Numbered from the stretch's first letter, positions 31,470 through 41,582 are shown. The stretch: DNA of 64,000 nucleotides from Sepioteuthis lessoniana (GCA_963585895.1 CAUZXS010005791.1:830673-894672), one strand, 5' to 3'. Program-made: numbers and translations. The notes: generated by a model not told the origin, from the letters alone.

Positions 31470-32300
31470 ACTTATGTTTAGCCTAATTGGCTTTGGTTGT
31501 AGAATAAGCTGACTGCATCATCCCAGAGTGGTAAGAACTTCCTCCAAAGAGTGTCTTGGATATGACACTAAAAATCTGTTTGTGAGGCTCCAGTCCTGAA
31601 CCTCAGGGGAATGTGGAGTATTCCTTTATTGCCATTGCTCCCTGGTCGACTCTTATCAAGAGTGGTAGCACCTGATAGGATCCTATCTATGGATCAAATA
31701 GAACTGTTTCATATTTAAACTGTGCAAAATGAATTGTTTGAAATAGAACTCTTTGGCCACTTGTCTGTGTGAAAACAAATGACTGGTGTTTAAGAAAAAT
31801 GCTAGTGATACATGGAAATACTTGGAACCATTTAAGTGTGTGCTAATGAATGAGTACTGTTGAATAGAATTATAAGTGTTGATTGGCAATACTTTAAAAG
31901 CTTTGACTTAGTGCCTAAATTGAATTGTTAGTGTTACATAGCGATGTATGAAACCATTTAGCTGTGCAAATTAACCTATTAATGTTAGATAGCAATATTT
32001 AAAACAATCTAATTGAGTGCAAACAAATGATTGATATTAATTAGAACTCTTTGTGTTAGAATATTTCAAATCATTTAACTGTGTGCCTAAATTGAATTGT
32101 TTGTGTTACATAGTGATGCTTGAAACCTTTTAAGTGAATACAAACAAATGAATTATACTAAATAGAATTAATCACGCTAATATTCTATATTTGGTTCCAA
32201 ATATTCAATATTTGGAACCATTTCACAGTGTGCAAAGAAATGTAATACTTCAGTGCAAACAAATTAAGTCTGACTCATTTAAAAAAAAGATTAACTACTA
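31470..32300 (+). mobile_element. SINE-headed repeat with internal tandem array, copy 1
   Basis: Head 31475-31690 (GGCTTTGGTTGTAGAATAAG, GGATATGACACTAAA, TTGCCATTGCTCCC, GTGGTAGCACCTGATAG), then about 600 bp of degenerate units (TGAATTGTTTGAAATAGAAC, TACATAGCGATG..AAACCATTTA). The tail is not evident. The family is defined by the clean copy at 36045-36527. Confidence 0.72.
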
Positions 32301-32317
32301 ATGGTGGACTTACAAAT

Positions 32318-32655
32318 CATACATAAAAGAAATAGACTTATAACCATAATTACATAATAATTTTTGTATATAAAAGTTTTTATATATACAAAGAAATAGA
32401 CTTATAACCGTAATTACATGATAATTTTTATATATACAAAGAAATAGACTTATAACCATAATTACATAATAATTTTTGTATATAAAAGTTTTTATATATA
32501 CAAAGAAATAGACTTATAACCATAATTACATGATATTTTTTATATATACAAAGAAATAGACTTATAACCATAATTACATAATAATTTATATATATATAAG
32601 TTTTTATATATACAAAGAAATAGACGTATAACCATAATTACATAATAGTTTTTTG
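32318..32655. repeat. Minisatellite with alternating 64- and 47-bp units
   Basis: AAAGAAATAGACTTATAACC recurs near 32326, 32390, 32437, 32501, 32549 and 32613, giving steps of about 64, 47, 64, 48 and 64. The long unit carries an extra TATAAAAGTTTTTATA palindromic block, so the true repeat is a two-part unit of about 111 bp. Confidence 0.9.
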
Positions 32656-33160
32656 AAAAATGTTGACTGAATTTTCAGGAGTCTTTCTCCATAAATGTAA
32701 ACTCTAGTTTGTTTTAAATTGCAAAAAATATTTGTTTTGAGGCTATTCAAAATTGCAGTAAATCCATCAGTTTGCTTCTGGCTTAAACAGAGGGCAGTTA
32801 CCAATTTTTAGTTGCTGAAAGTGTGAACCATTAAAAATTTATAGAATGTTATGTGATGTATATGGTGAAACATGTTTTAGTCAAAAAATCTTTACAAATA
32901 GCCTAAGCATGGGTTTGCCACTTTTAGCCTAAGTGGAAAAAAAAGTCCATGAAGTGAAAACTCACTGACTCTCTGATTAAGAAAAAGTTCTTGCCACAGC
33001 TTTCAGTAAAGAAGGTAATGCTGACAGCTTTCTAGGATATGAAAGTACCTTTTACTATTGATTGCCTTGAAAAAGTTGCTGCTATAAATAGTTCTTTTTG
33101 CCAGCTCCTTTGGCAAAATGCACCATATTTATTGAAATACCTTATATATATATATTTAAG
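32656..33160 (+). repeat. Unnamed dispersed repeat E, copy 1
   Basis: Homologous to 41600-42520. Shared anchors in order: AAATGTAAACTCT, TTGTTTTGAGGCTATTCAAA, GAAGCATGTTTTA-like, CATGGGTTTGCCACTTT, ACTATTGATTGCCTTGAAAA. No coding capacity recognised. Confidence 0.7.
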
Positions 33161-33847
33161 TGTGCATATAAATATATACGTATGTGTGAATGCTTATGTA
33201 TATATTTATGAATGTGTATGTGCATGTGTTGCCATATGTGATGTAAACTTATTATATTGATGAAGTCTTGAAGAAACCAGCTAAACTTTTTGAGATGAGC
33301 TGATAGCAAAAGAATGATGACACACCAATGTACCACTGATTATTTTTGTTTTGAACTTAAGATTTTTTTCTACTCATAAATCAGTTGCTTTATCAAGGCT
33401 AGAGATCCCAATCTGCTTGACTGTTTACATGTAACTGGTTGGATAAGAGAATGATTCATGCCTTTTCAAGGGTCAACTTTATTAGAAGGCTTCATGTCTT
33501 AAATGTTTTCAAAATTATTTTTTGGCCAAACCAATTTTTAGCATAAGGTTGCAATTTTAGAACATTCATTCCAATATCTGAGTCATCTAACTTTAGCACT
33601 ATCAATTTTATCTAAATACTGATAAAAGTAGCCCTTCAGAAGAATTTATAGTTCTTAGTATCAATTATTTAAATACTCATTAAATACTTTATTCTTCAAT
33701 ACAAACATTACATCAACTAAAATGTTTTATGATATGATGGCATTTATTTTTTTAATCATTAATATGAATACTGAATGCAAGAAGAAAAAATCTCTCAGAG
33801 GATTTTCTTTTTTCACAGAACTAAAGTTTTTATCTATCTATTTACAG
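33161..33847. other. Probable intron sequence upstream of the exon
   Basis: TA-rich start, then unremarkable AT-rich DNA with a pyrimidine-rich approach to 33847. No gene or repeat recognised. Confidence 0.4.
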
Positions 33848-33958
33848 CTCGTATTGGCCATACCAAACTTAGAAAGCAAGATGTTGAAGAAATGCTCAAC
33901 AAGACTCCAAGCAAAAGCCAGGCTCCAACTGATCTCTTTCGATCACTGCACAGCCATG
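33848..33958 (+). CDS. Internal exon of an unrecognised host gene
   Basis: Acceptor: pyrimidine-rich run ending TATCTATCTATTTACAG at 33847. Donor: CCATG|GTAAGTC at 33959. The 111 bp between are free of stops in the frame starting with two bases of a split codon and read RIGHTKLRKQDVEEML, then NKTPSKSQAPTDLFRSLHSH, ending with one base of the next codon, so both flanking introns are phase 1. Codon composition is balanced and charged, unlike the AT-driven frames around it. No domain was recognised; the segment looks like a soluble, partly helical stretch. The matching gene would run on the plus strand with large repeat-filled introns, normal for cephalopods. Of all short frames in the window, this best resembles real host coding DNA. 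Confidence 0.62.
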
Positions 33959-34283
33959 GTAAGTCTTATTATTCCTTTAAAAGATCATCTCTTTAACAAT
34001 ATCCACCTAAAATTAAAGAATTAATACATTTTTTAAAACCAAGATATATTTTGCAATTATAGAGATTATACTTTGATGATTAAAAGTGATTAAAATGTTG
34101 TTTGAGATTTTTAACTCTAAAAAAATTATTGTTGTTATTCCAGTATATACAAGTAAAATAAAAAACTGTTCTTACCTATATATTTGTTTTTATCATGGTT
34201 ATTTGAGGGCATTTAACATACAGACACAAAAAATATTTTTTCATTTATTATCGTAAAGAATAACATTGACTTTTAAAATCATC
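33959..34283. other. Probable intron sequence
   Basis: AT-rich, starts with the GTAAGTC donor. No repeat recognised before the MITE. Confidence 0.4.
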
Positions 34284-34436
34284 ACATAGGTTGGAAATTT
34301 CATTGGTGGACAAAAATACTCTTGCAGTTCACACACTTCTTCCATTAATGTAATGGTGCTTGCATTTCATTGGTCAAAAATGTCATCAACAATAGATACG
34401 ATGTCATCATACAAACTTTTCAGCTCACCCTCATAT
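34284..34436. mobile_element. Mariner-type MITE, diverged
   Basis: Right end CAAACTTTTCAGCTCACCCT is well kept; left end is eroded (TAGGTTGGAAATTTCATTGG). Internal AATAGATACGATGTCATCAT matches the 24307-24472 copy. Confidence 0.65.
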
Positions 34437-34822
34437 ATATGCTAGTATAGATACCTAGCATTACCCTGGTGGGATGGGGGAGTGAATTCATACAACAATA
34501 CTAATGGCACCAAGAGTTTTTGATAAAATCAAATATCATACTAGTTTGATGGTATGTCTTCTAACGTGTTAGGACATTTCAAAAGTTTGTATTCATACAC
34601 AATTTTATGAATTAAATTATTGAAATACTTAATGAGAGAGGTTTGTAATAAGAATTAATCACTTTTTTTCTTTGAAATTTATAATGGGAAATATCTTTAT
34701 AAAAAGGTTTGCTCTTTATTTAATAATTGCTAAATAATTCATAAAATTCAATTATTTGTTGACATTTGGGTGTTTTTTTTTACTAATGCATATATATAAA
34801 TTTTTATATATATATATATATA

Positions 34823-35714
34823 CGAGGTGCATTTAATAAGTTTACAGAATTTTTTTGTATAGACATTTAAAATTGTCGTAGACTCTTGAAAATTCAGTAT
34901 GTTATTGTTCTACATCCTATGAAATGACTGACCAATTTTTATGACTTCAGCTTCAAATGAACAGCTACAGCAGGGATTGAAATACACCCTACTAAAACCT
35001 GATTACCTCAGCTGGTGAATTTCAAAAATGCAATCTGACACTCTAGAAGAACAATATGCAATAAGATTCTGTTTTAAACTTGGAAAAAATGCCACAGAAA
35101 CTTATGGAATGCTTCAGACTGCTTTTGGAGCATCTTGCATGAATCGAGCATCAGTTTTTGAGTGGCATAAGAGATTCAAGGAAGGCAGAGAGTCTGTGAG
35201 GGATGATGAGAGGTGTGGGAGGAGTAAGGAAGTCAATACACCACAGTTGATTGGCCAAAGGGTTAGGGTTACTATGTTGATGTTTTAAGGGAGTTCAGGA
35301 AGAGATTCCTTAGGAAGAGGCCAGCACTCTTCAAATCGGGTCAGTGGCATTTCCACAAGGACAATGCACCAGTTCACAACTCCATCCTTGTCACAGACTA
35401 TTTGTGCAAGATGGGCATCAAAACAGTTCCTCAGCCTCCATATAGTCTTGCTCCCTGTGACTTTTGCTTATTCTCTAAGCTCAGAGTCTGTCATTATGAG
35501 ACAATTGAGGAGATGAAAGAGGCTGTGATGAAGGTCATTGACATGCTCACACAAGAGGACTTCCATGGGGCCTTCCAGAAATTGTTGGAATGGTACAGCA
35601 AGTGCATTGCAGCTGGAGGAGATTACTTCAAAGGGGACTAGAGTTTCATGTGTGTACTATCAATAAAAGTGCCTAAACAAAAAAAGTCTGGAAATTTATT
35701 GTATGCACCTTGCG
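34823..35714 (+). mobile_element. Mariner deletion derivative, copy 1, about 892 bp
   Basis: TA-flanked element with inverted ends: CGAGGTGCATTTAATAAGTT on the left and, on the opposite strand of the right end, CGCAAGGTGCATACAATAAA. The repeat continues for about 40 bp through a run of T. The interior is a mariner transposase gene lacking its middle (see next). A second copy with the same missing middle lies at 42957-43846. Confidence 0.88.
35028..35641 (+). pseudogene. Mariner (DD34D) transposase lacking its middle
   Basis: The N-terminal DNA-binding part is open from ATG at 35028 (EEQYAIRFCFKLGKNATETY, VFEWHKRFKEGRESV, RDDERCGRSKEVNTPQLIG). At about 35260-35272 it joins, in another frame, to the end of the catalytic domain (YYVDVLREFRKRF, WHFHKDNAPVHNS with the second catalytic Asp, LAPCDFCLF with the third, ETIEEMKEAV, AGGDYFKGD then stop at 35639-35641). 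The stretch holding the first catalytic Asp is absent, so it cannot be active. SPDLAP reads S-LAP, a two-codon loss. The junction carries GGGTTAGGGTTA. Intact relatives are about 340-350 codons. Confidence 0.88.
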
Positions 35715-35924
35715 TATGTGTGTGTATATATATATATAGATATGTGCATGTGTGTATTTGAAAAAAAATGTCAATTTTTTGTGTTTTTGTTGTTAAAAAA
35801 TCATCAAGTAGGAATTTTAGGGAATCAATTAATACCTAATGGTGAAATATTTATTCATTCCTCAAAAATCCTGTCTGATCATTTTACTGCTACTACAGAT
35901 ATTTGAAAACAATTATTTTCCTTT

Positions 35925-36032
35925 TGTATCATGTCTTTTGTTATTCCCTATCACTGAAGATAACCCTTTTTCTTATTTCATGTTACTGAAGAAACACTTT
36001 TCTTATTCTATATCATTGAAGACAACCCCTTT
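35925..36032. repeat. 33-bp minisatellite, left part
   Basis: Three or four units of the array that resumes at 36540, cut off by insertion of the element at 36045-36527. Confidence 0.82.
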
Positions 36033-36044
36033 TTTATTACTTGT

Positions 36045-36527
36045 TTGTCCAGTTGCTTGGGGCTGTAGAATACACCGACTGCTTCTCTGCAGAGGGGTAA
36101 GACCCCCCCCCAATGAGTGTCCTGGATATGACACTAAACAATCTAATGGCGAGGTTCCAGTGATGCTGGGGCTTTGGGAATGTGGAGAACTCCTTCATTG
36201 CCATCGCTTCCAGGTCCACTCTGGCCCAGCGTGGTAGCACCTATGGGTTAAATAGAACTAATCTGCATACTTATGCTAAACTGAATTGTTTGGATTAGAA
36301 CTGTTTTTGACATAGAAACTGTATTTATGCTAAACTGAATTGTTTGAATTAGAACTGTTTGGCTAAACTGAATAGCTTGTAATAAAAATGTTTTGACTAT
36401 TAAACTGTGTACTCATGCTAAACTGAATTGTTTGAAATAGAACCGATTATTTGTATAAAAATGCATTTGGCATTAAATGACCTCCTAAGGTTGATATGCC
36501 ATAAAACGCAAACAGCCAACCAAACAA
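36045..36527 (+). mobile_element. SINE-headed repeat with internal tandem array, copy 2 (type copy)
   Basis: TTTATTACTTGT stands on both sides (36033-36044 and 36528-36539): a 12-bp target duplication that fixes the element at 483 bp. Three parts: a head of about 200 bp (CCAGTTGCTTGGGGCTGTAG, TGTCCTGGATATGACACTAA, TGATGCTGGGGCTTTGGGAA, CATTGCCATCGCTTCCAGGT); an array of units with ACTTATGCTAAACTGAATTG and TTTGAAATAGAAC; and a tail (TTTGGCATTAAATGACC, GTTGATATGCCATAAAAC) ending in CAAACAGCCAACCAAACAA. The CAGTTGGCTGGGG start recalls a tRNA A box, but a clear B box is lacking. The target duplication of this length and the CAAA-rich end suggest LINE-driven retroposition. Confidence 0.82.
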
Positions 36528-36539
36528 TTTATTACTTGT

Positions 36540-38012
36540 CATTGGAAACATCCTCTTTTCTTATTTCCTGTCATTAAAGACAACCTCTTTTCCTATTCTA
36601 TATCATAAAAGTTAACCCTATACTTATTCCATGTCATTAAAGACATCCCCATTTCTTATTGCATGGCATTGAAAAACGCCTGTTTCTTATTCTATGTTAT
36701 TGAAAATAATTCCTTTTCCCTATCCATTTCATTGGAAACAACCAATTTCTCATTCCATGATATTGAAAACAACGTCTTTTATTATTTGACATTAAAGACA
36801 ACCTATTTTCTTATTCTATATTATTGAAAATAACCTCTTTCTTTTTCCATGTCATTGTCAACAACCCCTTTTCTTATTCAATGGCATTTGAAACAACTTT
36901 TTTAGTCTGTCATTGAATACAGCCCTTTTTCTTATTCCCTATTATTGAAGGCAACCTCCTATTTCATGGCATCTGAGACAACCCCTTTTTATACTGCATG
37001 TTATTGAAGACAACCCCTTTTTCTATATTATTGAAGGCAACCCATTTTCTTATTATATGTCATAGAGGACAACCCTTTTCCTGATTCTATATTATTTAAG
37101 ACAACACCTTTTCATTCTGCATGTTATTGAAGACAAACCCTTTTCTTATTCCTTATTATTGAAGGAAACTGTTATTGAAGACAATCCTAATCTTACTCCA
37201 TAGCATTTTGGACAACTATTCTTATTCTAAATCACTGCAGACGACCTCTTTTCTTATATCATGGTGTTTTAGTTAACTTCTATCTTTATTATAAATCATT
37301 GGAGACAACCCCCTTTCCTATTCCATGTCACTGAAGACAACTTCAATTTTTATTCCACATTATTGAAGCTAACTCTTTTTCCTATTCAATGTTATTGCAG
37401 ATGTTCCCTTTTCCTATTCCATGTCATTGAAAAAATCCTTTTCTTATTCATAATATTTTTGACAACTTCTATTTTTATTCCAAATCATTAAAGACAACAC
37501 TTTATTTAATGTCACAGAAGACAACCCCTATTCTTATTCCACGGCAAGGAAGACAACCCCTTTTTTTCATTCAATGTCATTTGACATGACCCCTTTTCTT
37601 ATTCCATATCATAAAATAAGAAAAGTAGTTGTCTTCTATATCTTTGGAGACAGTCTTTTTTGTATTCACTGTCATTTGAGACAACCCTTTTTCTTATTTT
37701 AAATCAGTGAAGACAACCCCTATTCTTATTCTATATAATTGAAGACAACTCCTATGCTGATACCATGTCATTTGAGACAACCCCTTTTTCTATTCCATAT
37801 CATTGAAGACAACCACTAATCCTATTCCATGTCATTGAAAACACCTCTTCTTAATCCATGTCAGTGAAGATAGACCCTTTTCCTATTTTATGTCATTGAA
37901 GACAACCCCTTTCTTATTCCATATCATTGAAGACAATCCCTTTACTTATTCCTTGTTATTGAAGACAATCCCTTTTTTGTTTGATGGCATTGAAGATACA
38001 ATTTTTTTCCTA
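36540..38012. repeat. 33-bp minisatellite array, about 45 units
   Basis: Unit close to TTATTCCATGTCATTGAAGA followed by CAACCCCTTTTCT. Units diverge by 10-30% and vary in length by a few bases, so the array is old and not being homogenised strongly. It sits between the two candidate exons, that is, probably in an intron. Confidence 0.93.
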
Positions 38013-38742
38013 AAATAAATAGTAAATTTACACTGTTTTTAAGTGCAAATATTACATGTAATTCTACTCTTCTTATTAACTTCTTACCCTCAATGTACTT
38101 TCACAACCAAGTATGTGGCCTGAAAACCATGCTTTGCATCCTTTTCATGACAGAACATAAAAAATAACATGATACTTGAAATCATGAATACAACAATAAT
38201 AGTTTTGTTGAAGACAGTTACAGCAGAACTCTTATCCACTTGTTTTCCCCTATTCAATGAAATAAAATATATGAAATAGGTGTAGGTAAAAGATTCAAGA
38301 GAAATCATATTAATACTATTTTTCAAATTTCCAACAGGTGAATTAGAAGTGTATCTTAGATATTATTTTGCATCTATTATATATTGAATTTTATCCAAAC
38401 AATTATAACCAGCTATGGTCATTGCCATATTTTTTAGATTTCATTTCTACATATAAAACAAATTGCAAATGTTTGATATTATAGGATGAATTTCTTTTAA
38501 CTTAAAACAAAAAGAAGCAGCCTAACAAAAATCATACTCTCTTTTTCCATGCAACAATTGCTATCATCCTAGGTGACCAGGATATTTTTCTTGTTTACAT
38601 TCTTCATTCAGAAAGAAAGTTAATGATTGTATATCTCTTCAACTTGATAGACCAACTCATGCAAGTCTTATACCTGTTGTCTGGACATTCTTCTTCGTTG
38701 TCTTCTTGTTCTTCTTTTTGCCTGACTTTATGAATTTTTCAG
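38013..38742. other. Unannotated, ends in a strong splice-acceptor-like tract
   Basis: AT-rich with no repeat recognised. From about 38675 the plus strand becomes pyrimidine-rich (CTTCTTCGTTGTCTTCTTG) up to ATTTTTCAG at 38742. Confidence 0.4.
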
Positions 38743-38808
38743 ATGCAAGTCACTACCCTCTCCATTCTGTTTCCTCTCTCATCACAGTTAAAATATACAT
38801 AACAACTT
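38743..38808 (+). CDS. Possible internal exon
   Basis: A long pyrimidine tract and TTTTTCAG at 38742 precede it; AACTT|GTAAGA gives a moderate donor at 38809. Length 66 bp, phase 1 at both ends, which fits the 33848-33958 exon directly. The frame reads DASHYPLHSVSSLITVK and then AT-rich codons (IYITT), which weakens the case; a different donor or no exon at all remains possible. Confidence 0.27.
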
Positions 38809-38814
38809 GTAAGA

Positions 38815-39560
38815 TTTTATACTTACATGTGGGAAATTCTCCATCCCAAAAACAAAAGAAATAAATTTCAAAGGTTTGTTATATGCTGTGATTTTGACTC
38901 ACCCACTAAAGTGTACACTGTGGTAGGCCATGTCCAGACATTCCTTTATTGAAGACAAAAGGTCCTTTTGTATCAGAGAAGACAAAAGATTTACATTGCA
39001 CTCTGGCAAAGCTACTATTTCTCTTTTGCATCTATTTCAAAAGCAGGCAAGGTTTCTTCAGTGTTCATTTGTTACATTTTTAGAATGTTTTTTTTTTTTG
39101 TATGCAAAAAGCACTAGTGTATTGCTAGTGTATTTGTTAGTAAATCCATTTTTCCTTAAAAAAAGAAGAAAAAAAGCAATTGGTATATAAACAGAAGTTA
39201 GGTTGTTTTGTTTTATGTCATGTGTACCTTTAAACTCAGACAGAATTTTACGATACATGAAATTTGCCTCTTAGTTTTCAATTAGGTCACCTTTACTTGA
39301 CCATCAAATTATCTAATTAATAGTCTTTAAAAAAGATACAAAAGCAAAAGCTAATTGGGGACTAAAAACAGAACTGCATCCTCCAAAACTCTGGATTATT
39401 TTCCCTGAGTTTAAAAAAAAAATTCTGTACTGATAACTTCAAATTATTGTTTAATTAACATTTGAAATAATCCAGAGTTTTTAATTTTCTTTTCGTAGTT
39501 TGAAAACTATAACTTTTTAATTTAAAAATAGTACCATTTTTATGATTATTTTCTTGATTA
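38815..39560. other. No recognisable feature
   Basis: AT-rich, with short T or A runs near 39088 and 39410. No exon or repeat supported. Confidence 0.4.
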
Positions 39561-39561
39561 A

Positions 39562-39690
39562 ATGAGCACCAGCATAATGGTCAGAGTGTTCATCAATGGT
39601 TCAGAAGGCTGGGTTTCAATCCTTGTTCGAGTCATTTCAAAGAGTCAAAAGAAGGTACTTGATGCCACTATACTAAGTAATTATGAAAGG
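39562..39690 (+). mobile_element. SINE family B, 5' fragment
   Basis: CACCAGCATAATGGTCAGAG, GGGTTTCAATCCTTGTTCGA and GAAGGTACTTGATGCC, then lost. Confidence 0.65.
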
Positions 39691-39778
39691 TTTATTAAAC
39701 AATTCTGGCCAGATATCAAAACATTGATACAGTAACTTGAAAGGATAAATACAAAAATATGTTGTCTATATTGTTTAA

Positions 39779-39781
<3 letters not shown>

Positions 39782-39808
<27 letters not shown>
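39782..39808. repeat. (TA)n microsatellite
   Basis: About 13 TA units directly before a SINE head. Confidence 0.95.
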
Positions 39809-39809
<1 letters not shown>

Positions 39810-40022
39810 CTGGCCCATGGTTAAAGTGTTTGACACTGCCCTAAGATTGAAGTTCAATCAAGGTCAAATCATACCAAAGACTCAATAAATGGTACTTGAT
39901 GCTTCGTTGCTTAACACTCAGCATTATAAAGTACAGAACAAGGCTAAGTGGAGCAGTCCAGTAGCTATTGCAAAGGGAGCCTTCTGGTTGCCCTCGACTT
40001 CAGTTGGTCAACTTACTTATAT
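39809..40022 (+). mobile_element. SINE family B, near full length
   Basis: CTGGCCCATGGTTAAAGTGT (head), AATCATACCAAAGACTCAA, GGTACTTGATGCTTCGTTGC, CACTCAGCATTATAAAGTAC, CAGTAGCTATTGCAAAGGGA, ending near CAACTTACTTA. Confidence 0.8.
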
Positions 40023-40084
40023 CTATGTTAATCCAATGTGTCCTTGAGAAGTTTGTAACTGTATCGATGATGAGAGGGACTTTT

Positions 40085-40350
40085 TCATGTTTAAAGGTTG
40101 CAGTAGAATTTATTGTCAACAACTAAGTCTATACAGAGTTAAATTTTAGTATATTAAACCAAAATCTAATATTTAAACTACATGTTACTTCAAATTTAAT
40201 CCATATATACTGATTAAAAGAAATAAAAATCATTACTAACTTTTTCATGACTTTTTAAAGATAGCATTTTATTTTCAAGGAAGTATTTTGATATCAAATT
40301 TTGATGTGGCGGTAAATGATTTTAATTGATCTTTCAACAAGGCCATGAAA
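40085..40350. repeat. Unnamed repeat F, copy 1
   Basis: Shares with 40590-40825 AACAAAATCTAAT-like text, TCATTACTAACTTTTTCATG, and GATTTTAATTGATCTTTCAA. Either a local duplication or two inserts of one family. Confidence 0.6.
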
Positions 40351-40589
40351 GGTTACAATTTCTGGATTAAAAGGCTGCAAATTGGCCTAAAGGCCAAAGG
40401 ATCCCCACCCCTTGTTCAACCCCTTACCTCCCAGATATGCAAGTACCTAATGCATCCCCATTGAGGGAGTGCTGGCTGAAAACCATACAACAAATCTTTT
40501 ACATATCAGATCACAAGAAACACGTTACTTCAAATTAGGAACAGTACAGTAATGATTTTTTTTTGAAGACTGATTTAATCATTATAAGT

Positions 40590-40825
40590 ATACATAAATA
40601 AATAAAAAAAAAAAGATCTAGTATGTTTTAAACAAAATCTAATGAACTATTTGTTAATAACTTAATCCAAATTTCAAATGTATATTACTTATAAGAATTG
40701 AAAACCATTACTCTTTCATGACTGCTTTTTTTTTAAAAAAAAAAACAAAACATTTTTGATGTGAGATTCTAAAGTAAGGTTCATGATTTTAATTGATCTT
40801 TTGGCAAGATCATCGAAGGCAGGTA
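40590..40825. repeat. Unnamed repeat F, copy 2
   Basis: Direct repeat of 40085-40350, offset about 480 bp; diverged roughly 25% by eye. Includes a T run then an A run at about 40725-40748. Confidence 0.6.
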
Positions 40826-40854
40826 TTAATTATATATTTCTAGGGCCATGTCAT

Positions 40855-41105
40855 GGTTATCAGTGATCTAAGTTTTAATAATGGATGAAGTTGATTGATT
40901 TCCCTTTGCAAAAAATATTTATCCACTTTTTCTCCCCCATGCTATAGACAAATGATAGGGCAAACTAAGCTCTCTAACCTTAGTAAGTCTACAGGTTTAA
41001 AAGAAGGAAAAACTTTTAATTCAAACCTCCTAACAAAATGTCTTGGGTCAATATACCAAAGTAAGACTCATTATTCTTTGTCCTGCAATAAACTCAGAAA
41101 ATAGC
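40855..41105 (+). mobile_element. SINE family A, diverged
   Basis: CATGTCATGGTTATCAGTGA (head), GGGCAAACTAAGCTCTCTAA, AGGAAAAACTTTTAATTCAA, then a TA run (41116-41145). Confidence 0.6.
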
Positions 41106-41112
41106 TAATTGG

Positions 41113-41115
<3 letters not shown>

Positions 41116-41144
<29 letters not shown>

Positions 41145-41145
41145 T
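41116..41145. repeat. (TA)n microsatellite
   Basis: About 14 TA units. Confidence 0.92.
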
Positions 41146-41237
41146 GAATAAACATCTAGCAATGTCAAATTCTCCATCAGGTTGAAACTCTGATTAATGA
41201 GTGGGTCAGAGAAATAAGGTTTGTAAGTCTAACAATT

Positions 41238-41280
41238 TTATATATATATATATATATATATGATAGAGAGAGAGAGAGAT
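41238..41280. repeat. (TA)n(GA)n compound microsatellite
   Basis: TA run then GA run, directly before a SINE head. Confidence 0.92.
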
Positions 41281-41281
41281 T

Positions 41282-41538
41282 GATGCACTTAGCATAATGG
41301 TTATCCTCATAGATCCTGGATAAGGCTATTTCCATTTAACTTTGCACTAATGTCCTTAGAAAAGGCAAGAATCTATCTCTTCTTCTATGAGTAGCTAGTA
41401 GACCAAATTGTGTGTTTTAGCCTTGGTAAGGCACCAGTTAGGATATGGAAAACTGAATTCAGACCAGCTCTACTCCGCTAAAAATTTGACATGGTTTTAC
41501 ATCCTGCTTGTGGTGGAGTGATTGAATAAATACTTAAA

Positions 41539-41545
<7 letters not shown>
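41282..41545 (+). mobile_element. SINE family A, near full length
   Basis: GCACTTAGCATAATGGTTAT (A-box-like head), CTAATGTCCTTAGAAAAGGC, CTTGGTAAGGCACCAGTTAG, CAGACCAGCTCTACTCCGCT, ACATCCTGCTTGTGG, ending in a (TA)n(CA)n run at 41546-41582. Confidence 0.78.
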
Positions 41546-41580
<35 letters not shown>

Positions 41581-41582
41581 GA
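41546..41582. repeat. (TA)n(CA)n microsatellite
   Basis: At the 3' end of the SINE copy. Confidence 0.9.

Noticed and set aside
36540-38012. Regular 33-bp repeats considered as a CRISPR array
   Set aside because: Units are contiguous and diverged with no unique spacers; the context is eukaryotic. It is a minisatellite.
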